From: JAVWMQ01 sp036646055
GTDB lineage: Bacteria; Bacillota; Clostridia; Peptostreptococcales; Anaerovoracaceae
DNA: 61,199 nt
Reading direction: 5' to 3'
Assembly: GCA_036646055.1 (NCBI GenBank)
Contig: JAVXMY010000007.1
Coordinates: forward strand, 1-61,199
Within the stretch, counting starts at the first letter, position 1. Every line of letters starts with the position of its first letter. The notes beneath the pieces are model-generated. The model worked only from the letters and a program-made list of their open reading frames with translations. It ran no database searches and was not told the DNA's origin. This document shows, in pieces, positions 53,076 to 60,686 of the stretch. A program made the translations under genes and the position numbers.

Positions 53076-53107
53076 TGGGTATCAGAAAAAACTGATACCC
53101 ATTTTTT
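53076..53107 (+). terminator. Terminator of Rpn pseudogene
   Basis: TGGGTATCAG pairs with CTGATACCCA across six A residues, followed by a T run on the plus strand. Confidence 0.85.
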
Positions 53108-53116
53108 ATTACCCTT

Positions 53117-53160
53117 AAAAAGGAACATTCTTTGGATTTTCAAGGATAATGTTCCTTTTT
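53117..53160. terminator. Second hairpin with T run
   Basis: A 13-bp stem (53117-53129 with 53148-53160), A/T-ended on both sides, could terminate in either direction. Confidence 0.6.
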
Positions 53161-53161
53161 G

Positions 53162-53402
53162 TTAGCAACAAATTTTCAAAAAGGGTACAAAACAGCCTTT
53201 TCTCTATGTTCAGTACCTTTCTCTTAGCAACAAACTTATGACGAAGAGAACAAATTGTAGATAAACGTTCGCTTTATACCTTTTTGGGCGGTCAAAGTCT
53301 TTCGCAAAGGCCAATAATCTCTCATATCCTAGTTTTGTTATAGACAAAAAGGTATTCACTTCCTCAAATTCTACTAAAAATACCCTTCTTCAAAATTTGT
53401 TA
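53162..53402. repeat. Imperfect inverted repeats bounding a noncoding element
   Basis: About 24 bases at 53162-53186 (AGCAACAAATTTTCAAAAAG type) recur inverted at 53379-53402. Internal copies of AAGGGTA/TACCTTT and TTAGCAACAAA lie between. No gene fits. It may be a small nonautonomous mobile element or a decayed repeat. Confidence 0.4.
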
Positions 53403-53459
53403 CTTCAAGAAGGGTATTCGGATCTCAATATAAGCCGAAATGTACCTTTTTGCGTCAGA

Positions 53460-53487
53460 ATCGGGCGGAAATCGCCGAGCATGCCGC
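53460..53487. repeat. GC-rich dispersed repeat, second exact copy
   Basis: All 28 bases are identical to 44997-45024. It lies in a GC-rich island just upstream of the rpmE terminator. Confidence 0.85.
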
Positions 53488-53537
53488 AGCGCGGTCTGAG
53501 GCGGATTCGGGTGGGGTTGCGGCCGAAAGGAGGGCAT

Positions 53538-53570
53538 AAAAAAATCGGAAACGATTTCGTTTCCGATTTT
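53538..53570. terminator. Terminator of rpmE
   Basis: A 14-bp stem AAAATCGGAAACGA/TCGTTTCCGATTTT is followed on the minus strand by seven U residues. Confidence 0.9.
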
Positions 53571-53574
53571 GTGA

Positions 53575-53775
53575 TTAATCCAAGTTGTATTTGTTCTTGA
53601 ACTTTTCTACACGACCACCACGGTGTGTAAACTTCTGCTGGCCTGTAAAGAACGGATGGCATTCTGAACAAATGTCTAGTCTCATTTCTGATTCCATTGA
53701 CTTTGTTGTAAATGTGTTTCCGCATGCGCAAGTTACTTTACATTCCTTGTAATCTGGATGGATTCCCTGTTTCAT
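53575..53775 (-). CDS. rpmE: 50S ribosomal protein L31
   Basis: A 66-residue L31 of the zinc-binding (C+) type, with CAC-type and CSEC cysteine pairs, and typical MKQGIHPDYKECKVTCACGN and HPFFTGQQKFTHRGGRVEKF. L31 bridges the ribosomal subunits; zinc-free paralogues replace it under zinc limitation. A consensus promoter lies upstream and a strong terminator after, so it is a separate unit. Confidence 0.96.
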   Translation of the reverse strand: MKQGIHPDYKECKVTCACGNTFTTKSMESEMRLDICSECHPFFTGQQKFTHRGGRVEKFKNKYNLD

Positions 53776-53839
53776 GCTTCGTACCTCTTTCCTACAATTT
53801 ATATTGTATAATTTTGAATTGTTAACTTATAACCAAGTT

Positions 53840-53868
53840 AGTATACCATGGAAACTTTTAAATTTCAA
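53840..53868 (-). promoter_or_regulatory. Promoter of rpmE
   Basis: On the minus strand, TTGAAA (53863-53868) and TATACT (53840-53845) are 17 bases apart. Confidence 0.7.
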
Positions 53869-53919
53869 CAACAAAAAGCGTTTTTGACAAAGTTTTTTGA
53901 CTTTTGCTGAAATTGAAAA

Positions 53920-53944
53920 CCGAAAGTTCTAAATGAACTTTCGG
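53920..53944 (-). terminator. Terminator of subtilase gene
   Basis: CCGAAAGTTC pairs with GAACTTTCGG across five bases, followed on the minus strand by TTTTCAATTTC. Confidence 0.75.
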
Positions 53945-53980
53945 CTTTCGTATAAGTGTGTGTGTATCTTGTTACCAATA

Positions 53981-54961
53981 TTAATTTTGTGCAGCCTTAA
54001 CTGCTGCCGCTGTGTTTAATACACCTTGGCCAAGAGAACTGCTGTTTCTACTCTTTGAGAAAGGTTTTGCAGTTTCTGTAAGAATGTTTCTTATTTGATC
54101 AGGAGATAATGTTGGGTTAGTAGCTAACATATTTGCTACTGTAGCTGTTACCATTGCTGTTGACATTGATGTTCCTGATTTGTATCCATATCCATTTCCG
54201 GCTGTGCTGTAAATGTAGTTGCCTGGTGCAGCTATATCTTCATCACCGAAATTAGAAAAACTTGATTTCTTGTTTGATTTATCTACAGATGCAACACTAA
54301 TTGTTGAGCTGTAGTCTGCTGGGTAGTATGCCGCCCTTGAATTATTATTTCCTGCTGCTGCTACTACTGTAATTCCTGCATTGTATGCTTTATCTACCGC
54401 AGCTTTAAGTGCTGGGTTATCTTTTTTGAATCCTAAACTTAAGTTAATTACCTCTGCTCCATTTGCTATTGCATAGTCTATGCCTTTAACAATGCTGCTA
54501 GTTTTAGTTACTACATCTCCGTTTTCCTTTTTGTTGAAAACTTTAACCATAATTATTTCACTAATATTATTATCTTCGCCTGATGCGATTCCAACTAAGC
54601 CTTTTTTGTTATTTGCTGTTGCACCAATTATCCCTGCTACATGTGTTCCATGATCTGTTAGGTCGCTTGTTAGTTTGGTAGGTCTATTGCCTGTAACATC
54701 TACGCTTAGGCTCTTATTTAATGATTTCTGTAAGTCTGGATGGTTTATGTTGACACCTGTATCTAATACAGCAACTCTAACCTTGTTTATTCTTTTAATA
54801 AAATTCCAAGACTTAACCGCGCCAACCTCTGAAATGTGGTAAGCTTTGTTGAATCCTGGATCGTTTGTTTTGTAGCTCTTAGCTGACGCTACTGACGGTG
54901 CTGCAAGTACTAAAATAACTGATAGTATCATTGCTACTGCTATGCTGCTCCTCTTCTTCAT
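53981..54961 (-). CDS. Secreted subtilisin-like (S8) serine protease
   Basis: A 326-residue secreted protease. A signal peptide (about 1-27) precedes the peptidase S8 domain. The triad is intact: Asp67 in VAVLDTGVNINHPDL, His104 in DHGTHVAG and Ser265 in SGTSMSTAM. There is almost no room for an I9-type propeptide, unlike classic subtilisins, so it may fold without one. A TTG-initiated reading reaches 54988, but ATG at 54961 has GGAGGA. Two tandem c-di-GMP aptamers precede it, so c-di-GMP should control its level. The upstream surface protein is a natural candidate substrate (inference). Confidence 0.93.
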   Translation of the reverse strand: MKKRSSIAVAMILSVILVLAAPSVASAKSYKTNDPGFNKAYHISEVGAVKSWNFIKRINKVRVAVLDTGVNINHPDLQKSLNKSLSVDVTGNRPTKLTSDLTDHGTHVAGIIGATANNKKGLVGIASGEDNNISEIIMVKVFNKKENGDVVTKTSSIVKGIDYAIANGAEVINLSLGFKKDNPALKAAVDKAYNAGITVVAAAGNNNSRAAYYPADYSSTISVASVDKSNKKSSFSNFGDEDIAAPGNYIYSTAGNGYGYKSGTSMSTAMVTATVANMLATNPTLSPDQIRNILTETAKPFSKSRNSSSLGQGVLNTAAAVKAAQN

Positions 54962-55096
54962 AACGATTCCTCCACACACTTTCAACAAATATCTGGCAAG
55001 TAATCGATAGATTTGTTAAGCATGGTATTTCTGTCTGAAGAAATCACCTTACTTAATATAATCGTTGATTATATCTAAAATCTTTTAATAAAAAAG

Positions 55097-55175
55097 AAGT
55101 GCAACTGGCTGCCACCCAAATGGGTAAGGCCCTATAGCTTTGCGTCCTTAACTTTCGCTAAGTTTGCCAAATATT
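55097..55175 (-). promoter_or_regulatory. c-di-GMP class I riboswitch, downstream copy
   Basis: The minus strand carries the GEMM-I core: GCAAACTTAGCGAAAG, then GGACGCAAAGC, and a P3 stem closed by GGCAGCC. It differs from the upstream copy (55260-55338) at one of 79 bases. A run of six U follows directly (55090-55095), but no independent terminator stem is visible. Confidence 0.88.
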
Positions 55176-55223
55176 CAGTTTTAATTTAACTCCTAAATTG
55201 ATTTTTACACACCACTTAAATTT

Positions 55224-55255
55224 AAAAAAACAACCTTGCCGCAAAGCAAGGTTGT
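55224..55255 (-). terminator. Intrinsic terminator between tandem riboswitches
   Basis: ACAACCTTGC pairs with GCAAGGTTGT, followed on the minus strand by seven U residues. It lies between the two c-di-GMP aptamers. Confidence 0.9.
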
Positions 55256-55259
55256 TGTA

Positions 55260-55338
55260 AAGTGCAACTGGCTGCCACCCAAATGGGTAAGGCCCTATAG
55301 CTTTGCGTCCTTAACTTTCGCTAAGTTTGCTAAATATT
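55260..55338 (-). promoter_or_regulatory. c-di-GMP class I riboswitch, upstream copy
   Basis: This is the first aptamer met by polymerase after the promoter at 55357-55385. It has GCAAAC, a GAAA-capped stem, ACGCAAAGC and the GGGTGGCAGCC arm of the GEMM-I fold. An intrinsic terminator follows 5 bases later. Confidence 0.9.
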
Positions 55339-55356
55339 ATATTTAAGTGTTACTTT

Positions 55357-55385
55357 ATTATAACACTGGAGAGGCAAAAATACAA
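55357..55385 (-). promoter_or_regulatory. Promoter of subtilase transcript
   Basis: On the minus strand, TTGTAT (55380-55385) and TATAAT (55357-55362) are 17 bases apart. Transcription would start about 10 bases before the first aptamer. Confidence 0.65.
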
Positions 55386-55393
55386 GTAATTAG

Positions 55394-57943
55394 TTACTGA
55401 TTTTCTTTTCTTCTAATTGCTAGTAATCCTAGGATTACTATTCCACTTAAGATAACTATTGATGCCCATAAAGCGATATCAAATGAATCCCCTGTCTGAA
55501 CTGCGTTATCTTTGTTGTCTTTGCCTTTATCCACAGAGTCTGATTTTCCTTCGTCATCTGTGCCAGGTTTAACTGTGTCTCCCGGTTTAATTGAGTCTGA
55601 TCCGCCTTCGTCATCTATTCCAGGTTTATTTTCGCCTCCAGGTCCAATTTCATCTGCTCCACCTTCATCATCTGGAATTACTGGTCCAATTGGTGGTTCT
55701 GGTGTTACTGGTGGTACTAATGGCTCATCCTTAGCTTCTTCAACGAAGCCATCAATATGGATTTCGCGTGTTTTGCCACTATTGTCAAATACTTCTTTAA
55801 CTACATACCATCTAACTGTATATTCTTTGTCATTTGCTAATTTACCTGCTGCCTTTAGTTCTGCAACTAGTGCCTTACTGTCAGGCTGCTGGCCTAATGT
55901 AGCATTGACGCTATTGTATCTGTTTGCTAACTGAGTATCATCAGCTGCTGATGGTAGATAAATCAACGCTTTGTCGTTTTTGCTTGATGGTTCCATTTTT
56001 GGCATTGCCTTAAGTGTTCCATACTTTGTATGTTCTTGATAGAATTCTACTGGTGCAGCTCCTGCACTACCGTATTCATTCTGCTTTGCCAATGAAAGGT
56101 TTTTGTCTTTGTGTAATACATACTTAGCAACGATCTTCCACTGAGCTTTAAGATTCATGTCTTCTGTTAGCTTGATTTTATCTCCTGGCTTGTATTGTTT
56201 GTCGCCTGCAGTCCATCCTTCAAATTCATAAAATGCTTTTGGAGCTTTTGGAGCTTCTGCTACTGTTGCTTCTTCACCATGCTTAACTGTAGTCTTGTCT
56301 GGTGCTGTTGCGCCTTCTAGATTAGCATCATATGATAATGATACTTCTGCTTTTTCCCACTGAGCTGTGTATTCTAGGTTTTTATTTACCTTTTCAACTT
56401 TATACTCTGGAGACCAGCCTACAAATTTGTATCCATCACGCTGATGAGCTTCCATATTTGGTGGCACTGGTGTTAAATCTCCTGCTTTAACAGTTACAAC
56501 AGAGTCTTGGAATAAAGTTTGGTCTACTCCATCTTTGAATGTTACTGTAAATTCACTAGCTTTTACTTCTTGTAAAAATCCGTCAACATGGATTGATCTA
56601 CCGTTGTCTTCTTCTTTAATTACATACCAGTTTAATGCGTATGTTTTGCCGTTATCACCATTAATAACATCGATTATGCTATCATCACTTGGACTTGTTT
56701 TCAAAAACCCATCTATTGCTGCATATCTTGAACTTAGCATTGCATCTGTTGATATTGCAGGTAAGTAGTTTTTCATTGATCCTTGGTCTTTTAACTTTGG
56801 AAGACTAGTTAGTTTACCTGTCATATCTAAGCCGCCTAATTGTTCAATGCTATAGAATTCACTAGAACTAACTGATTTGTTGCCATATTTATTTTGCTGA
56901 TTTAAGTTTAAATCTTTTTCTTTATGTACATAGTATTTTGCATTTATTGACCATATTCCCATGTAAGTTGCATCGCCATCTACTTTGACTTCAGTTCCTG
57001 GTGCAAGCACTGGAGCGTCTCCTAGTGATGTAACAATTACGTTATCTGATCTCATCCATCCGTCAAAAGTTGCATATTCCTTTGTGCTTTTTGGTGCTGC
57101 TGGTAGACTAACTGTTTTGCCTACTTCTGTTTTCATAACATCAATTTCGCCGCCAGCAAATTCACCTTTGTTAAATGTTAATTCTGCTGGTACTACTTCC
57201 GGTTCTTCTTTGATTTTTTCAAAGTTTGCTACTAGTGTGTATACAATAGGGTTTACTGATGCTCCACGAGCAAGTCTATTCATACGAATCTGATTTCCTG
57301 AAGTATATAACTCATTCCAAGTTCCTATCTTTGAAAAAGGTCTTTTGCCTGATAGACTTTCTTCTCCACTATCATACTTTGTTATTGCATCAAAGTACTG
57401 TGCATTGTATTGGAATCCTGTGAATTCCCATCCTTCATTTGGTACGGCTTTAAATTCTCTGTATCCTAATACCATGTCGAATGTAGCACTGTTTTGGCTA
57501 GTTACTTTAACTTGTCCGCCGCCTTTAGTAGTATATACATTCCAAACTGCTCCCTTAGCTAAGCTTGAACTGCTTGATAAGTCATACTTACTAGTATCTA
57601 CATCTAGTCCTTTTGCAGGTGCTACCTGATCTTTGTCCTGGCTTGATTCATCCTTACCGTTTTCTGGTCCAGCAGGTGCTGGTGCAGGTGCTGGTGCTGG
57701 TGCTGGTGCTGAGTCACTTGAATCAGCTGGAGCTGTTCCTTCTGGAGCTGGTCCTTCTGGAACTGCTCCTTCTGGAACTGCTCCTTCTGGAACTACGTTT
57801 TCTGTTACATTAGTTCCTTCTTTTGCTGCTGTTGCATTGCCTTCTTCAGCAAATGCTGACAATGGTATCATTGTCGCTACCATAACCAATACTAGTGCAA
57901 AGGCAAGATATTGCTTAAGGCCCTTCTTTTTCTTTGTTCTCAT
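55394..57943 (-). CDS. Wall-anchored surface protein with InlB-type repeats
   Basis: An 849-residue surface protein. The ATG at 57943 has AGGAGGGG; an upstream reading is ignored. A signal peptide (to about AFAEEG) is followed by a Pro-Ala-Glu linker with PEGAVPEGAVPEG, then paired repeat modules containing InlB/Flg_new-type motifs (FDGWMRSDNVIV, YKFVGWSPEYKVEKVNKNLE, FEGWTAGDKQYKPGDKI) and two copies of a YYVHKEKDLNLNQQNKYG / YVLHKDKNLSLAKQNEYG domain. The C-terminus has a VQTGDS sorting-like motif, one membrane helix and RRKENQ, so sortase attachment is likely. It is preceded by its own c-di-GMP riboswitch. Likely an adhesin. Confidence 0.86.
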   Translation of the reverse strand: MRTKKKKGLKQYLAFALVLVMVATMIPLSAFAEEGNATAAKEGTNVTENVVPEGAVPEGAVPEGPAPEGTAPADSSDSAPAPAPAPAPAPAGPENGKDESSQDKDQVAPAKGLDVDTSKYDLSSSSSLAKGAVWNVYTTKGGGQVKVTSQNSATFDMVLGYREFKAVPNEGWEFTGFQYNAQYFDAITKYDSGEESLSGKRPFSKIGTWNELYTSGNQIRMNRLARGASVNPIVYTLVANFEKIKEEPEVVPAELTFNKGEFAGGEIDVMKTEVGKTVSLPAAPKSTKEYATFDGWMRSDNVIVTSLGDAPVLAPGTEVKVDGDATYMGIWSINAKYYVHKEKDLNLNQQNKYGNKSVSSSEFYSIEQLGGLDMTGKLTSLPKLKDQGSMKNYLPAISTDAMLSSRYAAIDGFLKTSPSDDSIIDVINGDNGKTYALNWYVIKEEDNGRSIHVDGFLQEVKASEFTVTFKDGVDQTLFQDSVVTVKAGDLTPVPPNMEAHQRDGYKFVGWSPEYKVEKVNKNLEYTAQWEKAEVSLSYDANLEGATAPDKTTVKHGEEATVAEAPKAPKAFYEFEGWTAGDKQYKPGDKIKLTEDMNLKAQWKIVAKYVLHKDKNLSLAKQNEYGSAGAAPVEFYQEHTKYGTLKAMPKMEPSSKNDKALIYLPSAADDTQLANRYNSVNATLGQQPDSKALVAELKAAGKLANDKEYTVRWYVVKEVFDNSGKTREIHIDGFVEEAKDEPLVPPVTPEPPIGPVIPDDEGGADEIGPGGENKPGIDDEGGSDSIKPGDTVKPGTDDEGKSDSVDKGKDNKDNAVQTGDSFDIALWASIVILSGIVILGLLAIRRKENQ

Positions 57944-58004
57944 AATTCCCCTCCTGGCAAACTGCCAAAAATTATTAAACTGAATCACGCAGTAAAAAGG
58001 GTAT

Positions 58005-58036
58005 AAAAAAAGCTACCACTTTATACTGCGGTAGCT
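58005..58036 (-). terminator. Terminator in adhesin riboswitch platform
   Basis: AGCTACC pairs with GGTAGCT (58011-58017 with 58030-58036), followed on the minus strand by seven U. The 5' arm lies inside the aptamer's final conserved stem. Confidence 0.88.
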
Positions 58037-58097
58037 AGGCTATCTTAAGAAAAGATCCTACGGCTTTGCGTCCTCGCCTCACAGCGAGTTTGCCTTT
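58030..58097 (-). promoter_or_regulatory. c-di-GMP class I riboswitch of adhesin gene
   Basis: The minus strand has AAAGGCAAACTCGC, GCGAGGACGCAAAGCC, then GTAGG...CCTAGCTAC, the GEMM-I core. The terminator stem overlaps its 3' arm, so aptamer and terminator should exclude each other. This favours an ON switch at high c-di-GMP. Confidence 0.9.
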
Positions 58098-58118
58098 CAC
58101 TATTTATTTATGTTGGTA

Positions 58119-58148
58119 AGTATACATCTTATTGCCCACATTAGTCAA
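58119..58148 (-). promoter_or_regulatory. Promoter of adhesin transcript
   Basis: On the minus strand, TTGACT (58143-58148) and TATACT (58119-58124) are 18 bases apart, a little upstream of the aptamer. Confidence 0.7.
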
Positions 58149-58176
58149 GTACTTTTTTGAAAATAATTAATATTTT

Positions 58177-58722
58177 TTATATTTCTACTTGACGCAACTC
58201 CCCTGTGTAAGAATCCATAATGTATCCAAGTACTTCTATATCTTTTGGAATTAGTGGATGTTCTCTCAATATTTCCACTGTTGCCTTTGTGGAGTCGTCT
58301 ACACAATCAAAGCCGCCAAGCCATTCTTTGTAGTCTATGCCGCAATAGCGAACCATTTCAATATCCCTCTTGGGAATTCCTCTTTCTTCAAGTCGACGAA
58401 TCATATCGTCTCCGTCTACGCCTTTGACACCGCAATCGGTATGACCGATTACCATAATTTGTTCTACGCCTAGATCCATTACTGCAATTAGTACACTTCT
58501 AACTACAGATCCAAATGGATGGGAAACTACACCTCCTGCGTTTTTGATGATTTTTACATCACCGTTTTTGAGGCCTAATGCTGCCGGTAATAATTCAACT
58601 AACCTTGTATCCATACAGGCTAAAATAGCCAATTTTTTGTCTGGATATTTGCTTGTTACAAACTTTTCGTACTGTTTTTCTTCAACAAATTTTTTGTTGA
58701 ATTCTAGAATATCTTTGATCAT
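58177..58722 (-). CDS. Beta-class carbonic anhydrase
   Basis: A 181-residue zinc enzyme interconverting CO2 and bicarbonate. Zinc ligands and dyad fit the family: Cys36-x-Asp38-x-Arg40 in ACMDTR, and His94 and Cys97 in GHTDCG. NAGGVVSHPFGSVVRS and the following segment are typical of the small clostridial/mycobacterial type. It lies between the diguanylate cyclase and the adhesin on the same strand, but no functional link is visible, and the adhesin has its own promoter. Confidence 0.94.
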   Translation of the reverse strand: MIKDILEFNKKFVEEKQYEKFVTSKYPDKKLAILACMDTRLVELLPAALGLKNGDVKIIKNAGGVVSHPFGSVVRSVLIAVMDLGVEQIMVIGHTDCGVKGVDGDDMIRRLEERGIPKRDIEMVRYCGIDYKEWLGGFDCVDDSTKATVEILREHPLIPKDIEVLGYIMDSYTGELRQVEI

Positions 58723-58814
58723 AAAATCACATCCCCTTTTTTTATGGAGTTATTATACCACATTTTTTATGAATTATAAAAGCAAAGTTTTCTTCTATTC
58801 TATATTTTATTACC

Positions 58815-60512
58815 TTATAAAGTTTTGGCTGTATACTTGTTTTTTCCATTGTTTTTAGATTCATACAGGGCTTCGTCTGCACAATTTATATATTCTGTAA
58901 ATGATGTATTTACTTTGGCAATACTTGATGCTATTCCTATGGATACTGTTATATACTCCTGAACTTTACATGAGCCATGAGGTATATTAACTGCCTTCAT
59001 ATCTTCAAGTATTCTTTCTGCAATTAATATAGCTTCCGACTGACCACTATCTGGTAATATAATCAGGAATTCTTCTCCTCCATATCGTGCAACAAACCCC
59101 TCATTCTCACAAGTAGCTGATAATAATATCTTTGCAACTGTTTTTAGGGCTTCATCACCTTTAATATGTCCATAGGTGTCATTATATTTTTTGAAACAGT
59201 CAATATCCACCATAATTAAACTGATTATTCTTTTGGATTTGGCTAATTTTTTTATAGTTTCATCTAAGTTTTCATCTAGGTATCTTCTGTTATATATACC
59301 TGTTAGTCCATCAAAATTAGATTTACCAAGAGCGTCGATTAGGTTGTCTTTCATTTTTTGTATAGATCGTGCAAGTGTTCCTATTTCGTCTTTCTTATTG
59401 GTACAATCAATTTGCTCGTTTAAATTTCTATTAACCCTTTCCATGCTTGCTGCAAGTTGTTTAAAAGGTCGCAAAATCAGAACTGATACCGCCCTAGTTA
59501 ATACAATCATAAATATAATTGAAGAGATAAATATTATTACAAATAAGGGAATTAATTGTCCTATTTTGAAGAGAGCATTTGAATCAAAAAAAGTTACAAC
59601 ACTCCACCTTGTGTTTTCAATTGGTGCAAAAGTAGCATAGCTATACTTTCCAGATGATAGTTTTACAACCTCAACTATGCTGTCTACTTTGTTTTTCCCT
59701 TTATGTTCTTTAGCATACTTATCTGCAGTACTCTTAAATTCCGGATCATCCAAAAACTCCGAAATTTTCTTTGTTGAATTCATAGATACAAATAGATTTT
59801 CTTTGTCCTTTAAATGACTATCAACTTGAATGTTTCCCTCTCCATCTACAACAAGACCTCTAACATCTTCCTTAGAGTAGCTTGAGAATATATTATCAAC
59901 CATCCCTGACAGTTCAAGTGCTGTTGCTAGAGAACCAATTACTTTACCATTATCTACAACTTTATAATTTAACCACAGGCTTTTTCTTCCTAAAATCTTA
60001 TCAATATCTACTTGCAAAATATATTCTTCATTGCTTTCTACAATTTCAAAATACCAATCATCTTTAGGTAAATTTGAATTCAAAACTGCCATTGGCTGTA
60101 TTTCATCTACAGTCATGGCTTGATCTACAGATATTTCACTTAAGGTTTTGTCTATACCAATGTAGAAATTTTTATTTCTTAAAGCCCTCATTGATTCTTG
60201 CATTTCATTATAGGCATCTAATTTTTTGTTAGTATTATTTTCGTCCTTAAACCATTCTTTTATAGCTTTAGAATTAGCTGTTTTCCTCATTAGTGATATG
60301 TCACTATTTAAATAAGTACTAATTGTTTTAACTGAGTTTCCTGCATATAGTTTAGCATAATCCTTTGAAACATTTTCTACAAGATTTTGCATAAGCCATA
60401 GAAAAGCTATTACAACAATAATTGTTATAATACTTATAGTCACTGCCGTCAATATACGGAATTTATTCGCCAATTTTAAAGAATTAAATCTATTGTATTT
60501 TGTTTGTCTCAT
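58815..60512 (-). CDS. Membrane diguanylate cyclase with extracellular Cache-like sensor
   Basis: A 565-residue protein. Helices at about 17-40 and 313-340 frame a large extracellular sensor domain of dCache type. A HAMP-like RPFKQLAASMERVNRNLNE segment leads to the GGDEF domain (about 395-560). The catalytic motif reads YGGEEF (GGEEF at 478-482), an active variant. The product-inhibition I-site R-x-x-D is replaced by E-N-E-G, so feedback by c-di-GMP should be weak. GGDEF landmarks FDGLTGIYNRRYLDE and DIDCFKKYNDTYGHIKGDEA are intact. It lies beside two c-di-GMP-riboswitch genes. Confidence 0.94.
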   Translation of the reverse strand: MRQTKYNRFNSLKLANKFRILTAVTISIITIIVVIAFLWLMQNLVENVSKDYAKLYAGNSVKTISTYLNSDISLMRKTANSKAIKEWFKDENNTNKKLDAYNEMQESMRALRNKNFYIGIDKTLSEISVDQAMTVDEIQPMAVLNSNLPKDDWYFEIVESNEEYILQVDIDKILGRKSLWLNYKVVDNGKVIGSLATALELSGMVDNIFSSYSKEDVRGLVVDGEGNIQVDSHLKDKENLFVSMNSTKKISEFLDDPEFKSTADKYAKEHKGKNKVDSIVEVVKLSSGKYSYATFAPIENTRWSVVTFFDSNALFKIGQLIPLFVIIFISSIIFMIVLTRAVSVLILRPFKQLAASMERVNRNLNEQIDCTNKKDEIGTLARSIQKMKDNLIDALGKSNFDGLTGIYNRRYLDENLDETIKKLAKSKRIISLIMVDIDCFKKYNDTYGHIKGDEALKTVAKILLSATCENEGFVARYGGEEFLIILPDSGQSEAILIAERILEDMKAVNIPHGSCKVQEYITVSIGIASSIAKVNTSFTEYINCADEALYESKNNGKNKYTAKTL

Positions 60513-60605
60513 AGTCCCCTACCAATTGATCCGTTACACCTTTGGCCAAAAATAGAGTCAAAAAAATAGAATTTTAGTCCTCTAAAATTAGTCATATTGT
60601 ATGAC

Positions 60606-60634
60606 ATTATATCACTTAAACTATAATTATACAA
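60606..60634 (-). promoter_or_regulatory. Promoter of diguanylate cyclase gene
   Basis: On the minus strand, TTGTAT (60629-60634) and TATAAT (60606-60611) are 17 bases apart; the same hexamers as the subtilase promoter. The start codon lies about 90 bases downstream; no aptamer is seen in that leader. Confidence 0.6.
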
Positions 60635-60686
60635 TGAACCACTTGGCTTTGTTTCTATAATTCCACTATAATAAACAATAAAATAT

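Noticed and set aside
55056..55074. ATATAATC/GATTATAT hairpin in the subtilase leader as a terminator
   Set aside because: It is AT-only and no U run follows on the minus strand.
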